Source of the DNA: CAVUCE01 sp963739985
GTDB taxonomy: Bacteria > Bacteroidota > Ignavibacteria > Ignavibacteriales > Ignavibacteriaceae
Direction: 5' to 3'
Length of the DNA: 64,000 nucleotides
NCBI GenBank assembly: GCA_963739985.1
Contig: CAVUCE010000021.1
Location: 186,001-250,000, forward strand
Both the position numbers and the translations under genes were made by a program. This document shows positions 1 to 7,861 of this stretch, in pieces. Numbering within the stretch: the stretch's first letter is position 1; every line of letters begins with the position of its first letter. The notes beneath the pieces are model-generated. The model saw nothing but the letters and a program-made list of their open reading frames with translations, made no database searches and had not been told where the DNA came from.

Positions 1-12
1 ACCGGCAATAAT

Positions 13-789
13 TTAATATTTGAAATGTTTTATTGCTTCACCTTTTTCATCAATCTCTGTCATCGCCTCTATTCCAATTTGTAAATGTAAATCAGAATAT
101 TTATCCGTTACAATTTTATCGGATTCTTGAGTTTTTATCCCTTCAGGTACTAGAGGCACATCGGAAACAAGTAGAAGAGCTCCGCGTGGAATTTCATTAA
201 CCAGACCTACAATAAATAAAGTAGCCGTCTCCATGTCAATACCAATTGTTGAAAGCTTCTTTAGATATTTTTTGAAGGCAGCATCCCATTCCCACACACG
301 CCTGTTGGTTGTATAAATAACTCCGGTTCTGTAATCGTGATTGTGGGAAATAATTTTATCTGAAACAAATTTATGTAACTTAAACGAAGGTAAAGCCGGA
401 ACTTCTTTAGGAATATAATCGTCACTAGTTCCTTCGCCTCTGATAGCTGCAATCGGTAAAATGAAATGTCCTATTTCAGTCGATCTTTTTAATCCGCCGC
501 ATTTACCCAGAAACAAAACACCTTTAGGTTTTTTTGCTACTAATAAATCCATTATAGTAGCTGCATTTGCAGAGCCCATTCCAAAATTAACTATGCTAAG
601 GCCATTACTATTTGTGGCCGTCTGCATCGGTCTGCCGATACCTTTTATTTCACAGTCAAAAATTTTTGAAAACTTTTCAACATAATTTTGAAAATTTGTA
701 AGTAATAAGTAATCACCGAATTCGTTTATTTCTGTTCCGGTATATCTGGGAAGCCAATCTTTGGCAATCTCTAATTTGGTTTTCATCAT
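13..789 (-). CDS. amn: AMP nucleosidase (short Bacteroidetes-type)
   Basis: Predicted cytoplasmic enzyme hydrolysing AMP to adenine and ribose 5-phosphate, a purine salvage and adenylate-level control step. The 258-residue protein is a compact nucleoside phosphorylase/hydrolase fold: the segment VNFGMGSANAATIMDLL near residue 70, the GKCGGLK loop near 96, and GIDMETATLF near 184 match the phosphate-, base- and ribose-binding segments of the family (COG0775-like). It lacks the extra N-terminal domain of the E. coli enzyme, which is usual for Bacteroidetes-type AMP nucleosidases. The gene is monocistronic or last of its unit. The name is from family resemblance; another purine nucleosidase is the main alternative. 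Confidence 0.8.
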   Translation of the reverse strand: MMKTKLEIAKDWLPRYTGTEINEFGDYLLLTNFQNYVEKFSKIFDCEIKGIGRPMQTATNSNGLSIVNFGMGSANAATIMDLLVAKKPKGVLFLGKCGGLKRSTEIGHFILPIAAIRGEGTSDDYIPKEVPALPSFKLHKFVSDKIISHNHDYRTGVIYTTNRRVWEWDAAFKKYLKKLSTIGIDMETATLFIVGLVNEIPRGALLLVSDVPLVPEGIKTQESDKIVTDKYSDLHLQIGIEAMTEIDEKGEAIKHFKY

Positions 790-818
790 ATAAATTTCCG
801 CAAATTTTAATTGCCAAT

Positions 819-1517
819 TTACGGATTTTTAGATTCAGATATGTCTTTTCTTAAAGTCTCGCTCATCATTCTTCCTACTTCCTCGGCGGCCTGGTAAACT
901 TTTGAATCTATTTCCTTTGGTGATAAAGCCGCAAGCTGAACAGCTGTAAAAACTTTATCTATAGATTTACTATCACTTCCTGTACCTGAATAATCTTGCG
1001 CGCCGACCGGAACAGATTCTGATTCGCTATTTTCCCAGACTAACTTTCCCGTATTTCTATCAACAATTCTTGATAATGCGGTAACTTTAACGTTAACTCC
1101 GTATTGGCTGGATACAAGTTTACACGATTTAAGATTTGTTTCTACTATAAATTGAGGATTCTCATTTAAGTCTTTCACCGGTTTTATACTGAGGTAAGTT
1201 TCCAGTGCGTATTTCATTCCGTCTGAAACATGATAAACCAACGAGTCTGTATCAACCGCATTTTCTAATTTTGATCTGGAATCGGAATTTAAGATGCTCG
1301 TTCCAATAGAAGTTATTGTGGAGAGTAAAGAGTTCTTATCTTTTTTTCCGTACGATTCAGCCGTAGTAACTTCAATTTTTCTTGCCTTTGGCTGAATAGA
1401 TTCGTTGAACATAATTTTTTTACCGGATAAATCATACTTTGCAAGTTCATTTGTATGTGCACATCCGAATAAAAATAGCGATCCCCCGAATACGATTAAT
1501 AGAAGATAATTCCTCAT
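819..1517 (-). CDS. putative lipoprotein, unknown function
   Basis: Not recognised as a named family. The N-terminus is a lipoprotein signal: hydrophobic stretch, then FLFGC with the lipid-accepting cysteine at residue 19. The mature part (about 210 residues) alternates beta-like strands, includes VSDGMKYALETYLSIK and a strand pair around RIVDRNTGKLVWENSESESV, and ends in a helix (AAEEVGRMMSETL). The phrase about a gene product taking part in regulated modification with GKLVWE resembles small envelope lipoproteins with a CsgG/TolB-like alpha/beta fold, but this is only an impression. It lies 30 bp upstream of the AMP nucleosidase on the same strand, so the two may be co-transcribed. Confidence 0.7.
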   Translation of the reverse strand: MRNYLLLIVFGGSLFLFGCAHTNELAKYDLSGKKIMFNESIQPKARKIEVTTAESYGKKDKNSLLSTITSIGTSILNSDSRSKLENAVDTDSLVYHVSDGMKYALETYLSIKPVKDLNENPQFIVETNLKSCKLVSSQYGVNVKVTALSRIVDRNTGKLVWENSESESVPVGAQDYSGTGSDSKSIDKVFTAVQLAALSPKEIDSKVYQAAEEVGRMMSETLRKDISESKNP

Positions 1518-1687
1518 GAAAGCATCCTTTTTGATATAAATTATTTTGATAGATTTTCCGCTTTAGGTGTGGCAATATTAATGTCTTTAAAAATATTTGT
1601 CAATAGCATGTTCATGTAATGCGAAAAAATATCTTATATATAATGTTGGAATATTTTATATTGTTATGTAACCTTTTATAATACATC

Positions 1688-1698
1688 AAATTTGGGGG
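1688..1698 (+). promoter_or_regulatory. G-rich translation-initiation element AAATTTGGGGG
   Basis: The 11-mer AAATTTGGGGG lies 4 nt before the ATG at 1703. The identical 11-mer lies 7 nt before the ATG at 16503. It is G-rich but not a canonical AGGAGG. It may act as a variant ribosome-binding site; the role is inferred from position only. Confidence 0.4.
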
Positions 1699-1702
1699 CA
1701 GA

Positions 1703-2587
1703 ATGAATAAATTATACTTTTTCCTGATGTTATTATTTCTTCAATTAACTTTATTTGCACAGCAAAAAGTAGATGAAAAATTACTTTTAGTTAGATGTGA
1801 TGATATTGGTATGTGTCATTCGGTAAATATGGCTGCTGAAAAAGTTGCCGATCTCGGTATTCCTGTTTCTTTTTCCATTATGTTTACTTGCCCGTGGTAC
1901 CAGGAAGCTGTTGATATAATTAAAGATAAACCGAATGTTACTGCTGGAATTCATCTTGTGTTAAATGCAGAATGGAAAAATTACCGATGGGGCCCTGTTG
2001 CGGGAAAAGATGCTGTACCAAGTTTGGTTGATTCTGCAGGATTCTTTTTCCCATCACGAGCGTCTTTATATAAAAACAATCCAACATTACCCGATATTGA
2101 AAAAGAATTAAGAGCCCAAATTGAAAGAGCATTGCACAGCGGATTAAAAATTAGTTACGTTGATTACCATATGGGAACTGCTGTTGATAAACCTGAATAC
2201 AGAAAAATTGTAGAAAAACTTGCCAAAGAATATCACCTGGGAATTTCAAGATACTTCGGCGATACTGATATTCCGATTATGTATGCAGTGCCGATTCCGG
2301 AAAAAGCTGATAGCTTGTATAAAACTTTATCCGAAATTAAACCCGGAATAAATCTATTAGTTTGTCACGTCGGTTTGAATAACCCGGAAATGCAGGCGAT
2401 GATTGATTTGAATTCATTTGGTTTAAAACATATGAGTAAGCATCGTAATGCTGAACTAAATGCGCTGCTTTCTCCAAAGTTTAAAGAAGAAATTAAAAAG
2501 AATAATATAAAATTAATAAACTATGCAGAACTGATAGATAAAGTCGGTTTAGAAAATATGAAAAGGCCAACCGAAACGGGGTATTAA
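1703..2587 (+). CDS. YdjC/ChbG-HpnK family carbohydrate deacetylase, secreted
   Basis: Predicted metal-dependent deacetylase of the ChbG/HpnK (YdjC) family, which removes acetyl groups from chito-oligosaccharides or related sugars. After a signal peptide (cleavage likely after FAQ at residue 20) come the family motifs: LLLVRCDDIGM with D33-D34 and H39 as candidate catalytic/metal residues, AGIHLVLNAEW with H84, and the metal-ligand segment VDYHMGT with H156. The full length of 294 residues is normal for the family. An exported form suggests it acts on an envelope or environmental glycan in the periplasm. It is followed after 26 bp by a lipoprotein gene, probably in one operon. The substrate cannot be read from sequence. 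Confidence 0.82.
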   Translation: MNKLYFFLMLLFLQLTLFAQQKVDEKLLLVRCDDIGMCHSVNMAAEKVADLGIPVSFSIMFTCPWYQEAVDIIKDKPNVTAGIHLVLNAEWKNYRWGPVAGKDAVPSLVDSAGFFFPSRASLYKNNPTLPDIEKELRAQIERALHSGLKISYVDYHMGTAVDKPEYRKIVEKLAKEYHLGISRYFGDTDIPIMYAVPIPEKADSLYKTLSEIKPGINLLVCHVGLNNPEMQAMIDLNSFGLKHMSKHRNAELNALLSPKFKEEIKKNNIKLINYAELIDKVGLENMKRPTETGY

Positions 2588-2613
2588 AATACGTATTCAT
2601 TTTTAGGGGAAAA

Positions 2614-3918
2614 ATGAAATTAGCAGCAATAATATTCATGCTGATTTTTTCAATTACATTAATCAGCACAGCAATAAATTGTAACACAACGGAGCCGCCG
2701 GTAGATAACGGAATACCTAGTCTGTCACTTGCGGATGTTTCATGTACAGAAGCGTGGTTGAATTTGAAAACATCCGGTTTATCACAATCTGTTGATTTAA
2801 GTTTATATAAAAATGGTTCTGCAATTCTTGCTTTCAGTCTCAGCAGCAGAGATACAATAATTTACCTCGATTCACTTGAACCGAATAAAACATATAGCAT
2901 TCAGGCATTATTGCAAACGCCATCCAACTTCCCAAAGGCAAGCAACAAAATAAGCTTAACAACTCTCGACACGACAAGTAACGATTTTACTTGGCAAACA
3001 TTTACATTTGGGGGCAATGCCGGAAGCAGCACTTTTTATGATTGCGCTATTATTAATGATACTCTTGCTTATGCAGTAGGATCGGTATATTTGAATGATC
3101 CTTCAGGACAATCTAATTCAGAATTTTTCAATGCTGTAAAATGGAACGGGAATGAATGGAATCTTCAACAACTGAACATCGATTATCATGAAATTACCAG
3201 AACTCCACCACTTGATGGAATTTTTACTTTTTCTCCCAAAGAAATATGGCTAATGGCAGGTGTTCCGATATATGGCGATGGAGAAAAATGGGATTTATAT
3301 CATCTTTGGGATATGGGATTTAGTGCAAGTACTTCCAAAGCGTGGGGAATCAATCCTTCAAATATGTATTTCGTTGGAGCGCACGGTAGTCTGGTTCATT
3401 TTGATAACGGAAGTTGGCAAGAAATAGAAAGTGGAACACCCACTGATATAAAGGATATCTGGGGATATAATGATCCTAATACTAATCAGCCTATTGAGTT
3501 GTGTGCGGTCTCCTCTGTTTTCAGCAAAGGAGATCACAAAATTCTTAAAATCATAGGAAATAAAGTCGATTCATTAGAATGGAATACTAGCAAGAGAGTT
3601 CAGACTGTATGGACAAAAAATGGTTTTCCAATTTATGTAGGCGGCGATGGAGTGTTTGAAAATAAAAGAGGCTATTGGAAAGGGGCAAAAGATATTCCAT
3701 CAAATTACAACAGGTCTATCAGAGGTACAGACTTGAACGATATTTTTGTATGCGGAGATTTTGGGTTGTTAGCACATTATAACGGAATGAGATGGAAAGT
3801 CTACAATAATGTGATTGTTAAAGATATTTACTATTCTGTTGCCGTTAACAAAAACTTGATCGTGGCAGTTGGAACTGATAAAGGTAGGGCAGTTATTACG
3901 ATGGCTAAAAGAAATTAG
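2614..3918 (+). CDS. lipoprotein with FN3-like and predicted beta-propeller regions
   Basis: Surface or periplasmic protein of unknown function. A loose lipoprotein signal ends at C23 (TAINC). Residues about 35-115 look like a fibronectin-III/Ig-type domain (LSLADVSCTEAWLNLK..., ending in a KTYSIQA strand and a LTTLD strand). Residues about 125-434 contain repeated Trp/Gly-rich blades such as FNAVKWNGNEWNLQ, GSLVHFDNGSWQEI, DIKDIWGYN and GLLAHYNGMRWKVYNN, typical of YCF48/photosystem-assembly-like propellers that are abundant in Ignavibacteria and often misnamed as glucosyl transferases. No catalytic motif is visible. The ATG is preceded by AGGGGA. It is likely co-transcribed with the deacetylase upstream. 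Confidence 0.7.
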   Translation: MKLAAIIFMLIFSITLISTAINCNTTEPPVDNGIPSLSLADVSCTEAWLNLKTSGLSQSVDLSLYKNGSAILAFSLSSRDTIIYLDSLEPNKTYSIQALLQTPSNFPKASNKISLTTLDTTSNDFTWQTFTFGGNAGSSTFYDCAIINDTLAYAVGSVYLNDPSGQSNSEFFNAVKWNGNEWNLQQLNIDYHEITRTPPLDGIFTFSPKEIWLMAGVPIYGDGEKWDLYHLWDMGFSASTSKAWGINPSNMYFVGAHGSLVHFDNGSWQEIESGTPTDIKDIWGYNDPNTNQPIELCAVSSVFSKGDHKILKIIGNKVDSLEWNTSKRVQTVWTKNGFPIYVGGDGVFENKRGYWKGAKDIPSNYNRSIRGTDLNDIFVCGDFGLLAHYNGMRWKVYNNVIVKDIYYSVAVNKNLIVAVGTDKGRAVITMAKRN

Positions 3919-3937
3919 TAAAATTACACCGAATAAT

Positions 3938-4065
3938 AATGCCGATTCTTCAGTCGCCCCCGCTTATGCGTGGACTCCATCAGAATGACCAGAATTTTCA
4001 CCGGTGACTCTGAATCCGTCAAACGGTTGAAGAGTCTCCTGGTAGTTTGTCAATCATCTACGATG
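3938..4065 (+). repeat. structured intergenic repeat, copy 1
   Basis: It begins AATGCCGATTCTTCAGTCGC and ends near TCATCTACGATG. It carries a first hairpin CCCCGC-ttat-GCGTGG (one arm base mutated relative to copy 2) flanked by GATTCTTCAGT and CATCAGAATGAC, then the palindrome TCACCGGTGA, then a second hairpin CCGT-caa-ACGG flanked by CTCTGAAT and TGAAGAGTC. The whole unit aligns with copy 2. Confidence 0.85.
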
Positions 4066-4213
4066 TCTTTTTTATCTATAATTCTTTGAAAAAAAAATCT
4101 CTGTACTTCATTCCATCGTAGATGGAAAACAATTGTAACAACTAGAACTGCCAGAAAAACCATTCCTCGTAGAGGATAAACTTTGTGAATTATTTTTGAG
4201 GAACAATTATCTT

Positions 4214-4342
4214 AATGCCGATTCTTCAGTCGCCCCCGCTTATGCGGGGACTCCATCAGAATGACTTATATCTTCACCGGTCACTCTGAATCCCGCATGC
4301 GGGATGAAGAGTCTCCTGGTATCTTGTCAATCATTTAAGATG
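4214..4342 (+). repeat. structured intergenic repeat, copy 2
   Basis: Direct repeat of copy 1, beginning with the same AATGCCGATTCTTCAGTCGC. The first stem is a perfect CCCCGC-ttat-GCGGGG. The second stem is CCCGC-at-GCGGG, a different sequence from copy 1 but still fully base-paired. The outer segments GATTCTTCA...TCAGAATGAC and CTCTGAAT...GAAGAGTC are preserved. Confidence 0.85.
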
Positions 4343-4378
4343 ATTATTATCTTTTGGGGTATTCTTTAGATACAAAAA

Positions 4379-4406
4379 AAGAGCGGCAAATTGCCGCTCA
4401 AAAAAC
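4379..4406 (-). terminator. rho-independent terminator, probably bidirectional
   Basis: The perfect stem GAGCGGCAA/TTGCCGCTC is flanked by A-runs on one side and by A/T-rich sequence on the other. Read on the minus strand it follows the stop of the metallopeptidase gene at 4428 and has a T-tract after the stem. It also faces the convergent plus-strand unit. Confidence 0.85.
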
Positions 4407-4427
4407 ATTACTATTTTAAGATGTTAA

Positions 4428-6668
4428 TTACTTCAGCAATACCATCTTCTTTGTTGATGAATAATTTCCGGCATCGATTCTATAATAATAAATGCCGCTC
4501 GATAAATTTCCCGCGTTAAAATTAATCTCGTGTTCACCTGCGGAATAATTTTGATCTGCTAATTCTTTCACAACTTGTCCAAGTTGATTAAAAATCTTAA
4601 TCCTAACGTTACTTTCTTTTGGAAGTGTGAAATTAATTATAGTAGAGGGATTAAACGGATTTGGATAATTCTGTGATAAAGAAAAATCTTTTGGTGTTAA
4701 TTCAATTTCTTTGCTCACTCCGGTTAATCCGGTTGTTACATAAGCACGAATTAAATAAATAGCTACAGCGGTATTTGATGATGTAATGTAATACCAGCTT
4801 GGAGAACCGGATGAAGGATTATTTAAGTATGTATAACTATGATAAGCATTTGTACTATTATAATCTGTCGCCATAATAGCCGGAGCTGAAGGATCAGTGC
4901 CAACTGCAAACGCAGCAACAAATGGTTTATCAGTACTAATATTTTGAGAGCTTAGATTAACTGTTGTCCAGTTCTTATATGGAACAGGATAAGGAACAGC
5001 AGTCTCGGTTGTAATAGAAGCTTTCAATGAAGTAGAAAGCATTTTTCCCAAAGGTGAAGGTCTTAATGCTCCGGTATATTCATAAACACCACCATGAATA
5101 GAACCCGGTCTTCTCATCGCAATTCTTATTGAATCTAATTTCCCTCCCGGATATGCATCAAACTGTACCGCTAATGTATCGTTTGTTGAAAAATTATAAT
5201 AGCCTGTTGGTTCGGTTTCATCCCATTTGAGTTCCGTTGTTTGAAGTTTTGCAGTTCCGGAAGAAACCAAAGAGTAATTTTGATTAAATTCTTCACTGAT
5301 ATTTATCACAGCAAAATGAACGGTACTTATTGAGTTGCCAAAATCCGGAACAGAAAATTCAGTATTTAATGGAACATCGACAACTTGAGTACCGGAATTC
5401 CCAATTTCTATAGCTTTTACAACTATGTTAGAGCCTGAAGTTGAGAAAGTGACTTTCAAATTACTGCCTGAGGCAAAAGTATAATAATCCGCTCCTAATT
5501 TTGAAACACTTGTATTCTGTAAATTAACATTGGGATTATAATAAACAGTAGCTGCGGATTTAGTTAAATTAGGATAAGTGTATCCGTATGCTGGATTAAC
5601 GCTTTTATTATCAACTATATTTGCAATTTCCCAATTCAAGAATACATCTCCGAACAAAAGAGAATAACCGGATTTTTTAAGAGCATCATTTATGCTTAAT
5701 GATTCATATAATTTAGAAAGCACAATATTTTTCAAGATTCCAACACCAAATTGATCATGAACATACTGGAAAAATCTCTGTGCTCGTGAATAATCATTCA
5801 ATACTTTTGTGTAATCGCCTGTTCGCCAATCATACAAATAATGATCGGTTTCATTTGCGTATAAAGATTGATTAAATATTGGATAACCGCAGATTGTCTC
5901 GGCTACCATAGATAAACCTTCATTAATAAAAGTTGCGGGAGGAGATGTTTGATGGTAATTCCAATTAATCATATGCTGAAACTCGTGAGCAGTTGTGGAC
6001 ATTGCCAATTCAACTCCGCTTGCGGTATTTAAGTTAGTTGGATTTGCATCAACATAATAAATCTCGGCTTTATTACTTTCGGCTTGATTTGTTTCGTTTA
6101 AGCTATAAAAGTATCCGGCAGTATAACCGCCGCTTCCACTAAATCCATCCTGTATATTTAAGATTAAAATTATTATACGCGGATCGTTATCAACATCCGG
6201 CGGATCTCCAAAAGTATCAACATCGGTTTGGTAAATTCCTTTACTTGCATTTGCCGGAGTAGAACTTTCGAAAGCATTCAAGACAGCATCTACAGCCGAT
6301 TGATTAACTCTTGAACCCCAAAGTGAATCTTCTACAAAAATATAAGAATGCGGACCGATTGCTCTGCATGTTGATGAAACTATATAATTTGCTGAATTAG
6401 TGAAGTTTACCGCATACCATTGGTGCGCAGTACCAACGTTGAAATTCCATGCGGTAGTTTTATTCATCTTCATTTTACTCATTTCATTTGGATGTTCCGA
6501 TAAATATTTTGCTACAGCTAAATCCTTTTCCCTTAAAAAGGGCGTTCCGTCAATAGGATAAATGTTTGATTCGTTTTCTTTAACTAAGTTTGATTTCTGT
6601 GCGGTTTGAGGGAACCCTGTAAAAGTAATTCCCAGCGCAATTAAAAAAACAAAAAAAATGTTTTTCAT
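4428..6668 (-). CDS. T9SS-exported zinc metallopeptidase (M30-like)
   Basis: Predicted secreted protease. Residues 1-21 are a signal peptide, and an N-terminal propeptide-like region follows. The catalytic domain carries TTAHEFQHMIN with the HExxH zinc motif at 228-232 and FINEGLS with E250 as the likely third ligand or helper, as in hyicolysin-type (M30) and related gluzincin-like peptidases. Upstream acidic loops (VDTFGDPPDVDNDPRI, about 149-164) could bind calcium. A middle beta-rich region precedes the C-terminal type A sorting domain (about 661-746), opening with FSLSQNYPNPFNPST and ending GIYYYRIDAG...KKMVLLK, which directs export through the T9SS. Family assignment to M30 is from motif similarity; export by T9SS is well supported. 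Confidence 0.82.
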   Translation of the reverse strand: MKNIFFVFLIALGITFTGFPQTAQKSNLVKENESNIYPIDGTPFLREKDLAVAKYLSEHPNEMSKMKMNKTTAWNFNVGTAHQWYAVNFTNSANYIVSSTCRAIGPHSYIFVEDSLWGSRVNQSAVDAVLNAFESSTPANASKGIYQTDVDTFGDPPDVDNDPRIIILILNIQDGFSGSGGYTAGYFYSLNETNQAESNKAEIYYVDANPTNLNTASGVELAMSTTAHEFQHMINWNYHQTSPPATFINEGLSMVAETICGYPIFNQSLYANETDHYLYDWRTGDYTKVLNDYSRAQRFFQYVHDQFGVGILKNIVLSKLYESLSINDALKKSGYSLLFGDVFLNWEIANIVDNKSVNPAYGYTYPNLTKSAATVYYNPNVNLQNTSVSKLGADYYTFASGSNLKVTFSTSGSNIVVKAIEIGNSGTQVVDVPLNTEFSVPDFGNSISTVHFAVINISEEFNQNYSLVSSGTAKLQTTELKWDETEPTGYYNFSTNDTLAVQFDAYPGGKLDSIRIAMRRPGSIHGGVYEYTGALRPSPLGKMLSTSLKASITTETAVPYPVPYKNWTTVNLSSQNISTDKPFVAAFAVGTDPSAPAIMATDYNSTNAYHSYTYLNNPSSGSPSWYYITSSNTAVAIYLIRAYVTTGLTGVSKEIELTPKDFSLSQNYPNPFNPSTIINFTLPKESNVRIKIFNQLGQVVKELADQNYSAGEHEINFNAGNLSSGIYYYRIDAGNYSSTKKMVLLK

Positions 6669-6726
6669 TCTTTCCTCATATTTATAATAAGCATATTAAA
6701 TTTTTTCATCACGAATGTGAACGTAA

Positions 6727-7041
6727 TTAGAGAATCTTTGCTTTTATTACTTTTACTGTTTCAACATTGTTTTTTTTAAAAATGTTCTCGTAAGTAACTT
6801 CAACATATTTTCCCTGGTTCTGTAATAATTCAGTTTCTAAATCTTTTGGGCATTCAATATTGATCGCTTTATCAGGATAAATAAGAACAGCTAAACTTGT
6901 GAAAGGTTCATTTCCAACAACCATTAGTTTGCCTGAAATCTGATGCGTGACTGCGTCTTCTTGTTTTGAAGAGGAACAACCATTTGATAATACTATGAAA
7001 ATAATGAGTGTTGCAAACAAAAAGATAAAATTATTCTTCAT
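6727..7041 (-). CDS. small lipoprotein, unknown function
   Basis: A 104-residue protein with a lipoprotein signal: hydrophobic residues 5-18, then LSNGC with the modified cysteine at 22, followed by SSSKQED as a typical tether. The mature portion, about 75 residues, reads as a small beta-barrel (QISGKLMVVGNEPFTSLAVLIYP..., YVEVTYENIFKKNNVETVKVIKAKIL), similar in look to OB-like or DUF-type envelope lipoproteins. No catalytic residues stand out. It sits 58 bp upstream of the metallopeptidase on the same strand and could be its operon leader gene. Confidence 0.72.
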   Translation of the reverse strand: MKNNFIFLFATLIIFIVLSNGCSSSKQEDAVTHQISGKLMVVGNEPFTSLAVLIYPDKAINIECPKDLETELLQNQGKYVEVTYENIFKKNNVETVKVIKAKIL

Positions 7042-7203
7042 GATTTTTATAATATTTTGTTGATAAATTATTTTAAGTATGCATGCAGCTAATGTAAGAA
7101 TTGTGACACATTTATTACCCCAATTTACCTAAAAATCAAATAATATATCAGATTGTATATTATACATTAAACATTTTTAGCAAAAAATGCATGTGCTAAG
7201 TTT

Positions 7204-7860
7204 TTACTTATCACCTAAGCTGCTATGTAAAATTTTAATAAATTCTTTCCCGCTTACTGCAACAAGCACAACAGTAAATGCTCCCATTGTAATAAAAATT
7301 GTTGCGAAGCCTATGATTACAATTTCTCGTGCAATTTCTAATTCAACAAGTGCAACTGCCGAAAAGAAAAGCAACATGATTGACTTTACGAATCGACTGA
7401 TTAGAGTGGCGCGCGGAACATCTTCTCTTGTTAACGCTTTTTGAACAGAGCGAGCCGTAACGTTTGAAATCATCCAACCAAAACCAAAAATAATGAGTGA
7501 AATTATCATCTTTGGTACATATAAAATTGCTTTTTCCAGCACAGTAGAAAAAATTGTAAGCTTCCATGTAGAAAGAGCATCGTTAAAAAATATTATGAAG
7601 ATTATGAAAAAGGCAATGTTTCCTAAATAATTATATAAGCCAAATCTGACATCTGCCTTTGCAAAATCTTTACCCCATCTGAAACTAACGAGGAATCTTT
7701 CAAGTTTTAAAATTACTGCAAATTGTATAACCACTCTTTTTGCAATCCAGCCGAGTAACCAACCGATTAAAACTAGAATTATTCCGGCAAGTAAACTAGG
7801 AAGATATCCAATAAAGTTACTTCCTAAATTTGATAACAGATTTTCTAATGTTCCGTCCAT
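7204..7860 (-). CDS. MscS-like TM-helix protein lacking the channel beta domain
   Basis: Integral membrane protein of the TM_helix (CmpX-like) group related to small-conductance mechanosensitive channels. The sequence has about four to five hydrophobic helices: 20-43 (PSLLAGIILVLIGWLLGWIA), 78-95, 112-130, 155-175 and 185-205. It has the repeated pattern LPSLLAGIILVLIGW and VPKMIISLIIFGFGW, two copies of the TM_helix unit. The cytoplasmic beta and alpha/beta domains of true MscS are absent, so a conducting role is uncertain. It follows the permease gene with a 1-nt gap (stop 7862, start 7860), so the pair is translated together. Confidence 0.78.
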   Translation of the reverse strand: MDGTLENLLSNLGSNFIGYLPSLLAGIILVLIGWLLGWIAKRVVIQFAVILKLERFLVSFRWGKDFAKADVRFGLYNYLGNIAFFIIFIIFFNDALSTWKLTIFSTVLEKAILYVPKMIISLIIFGFGWMISNVTARSVQKALTREDVPRATLISRFVKSIMLLFFSAVALVELEIAREIVIIGFATIFITMGAFTVVLVAVSGKEFIKILHSSLGDK

Positions 7861-7861
7861 T

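Larger units (their letters stand above)
3919..4427. other. 509-bp intergenic region with repeat pair and terminator
   Basis: There is no credible gene. The interval contains two direct copies of an about 128-bp structured repeat (3938-4065 and 4214-4342), an 11-bp inverted repeat CATCTACGATG/CATCGTAGATG (4055-4065 and 4114-4124), and a bidirectional rho-independent terminator near 4381-4400 between convergent genes. Confidence 0.8.

Noticed and set aside
461..685. 74-residue plus-strand reading frame inside the AMP nucleosidase gene
   Set aside because: It is antisense to a well-conserved enzyme and has no ribosome site or recognisable features.
2614..3918. Glucosyltransferase annotation for the propeller lipoprotein
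   Set aside because: No GT motif is present; the Trp/Gly-rich blades fit a propeller. Such proteins are commonly misnamed.
3938..4342. CRISPR array
   Set aside because: Only two copies, each about 128 bp and themselves structured, with an irregular spacer of about 148 bp and no cas genes. It is a dispersed repeat, not a CRISPR.
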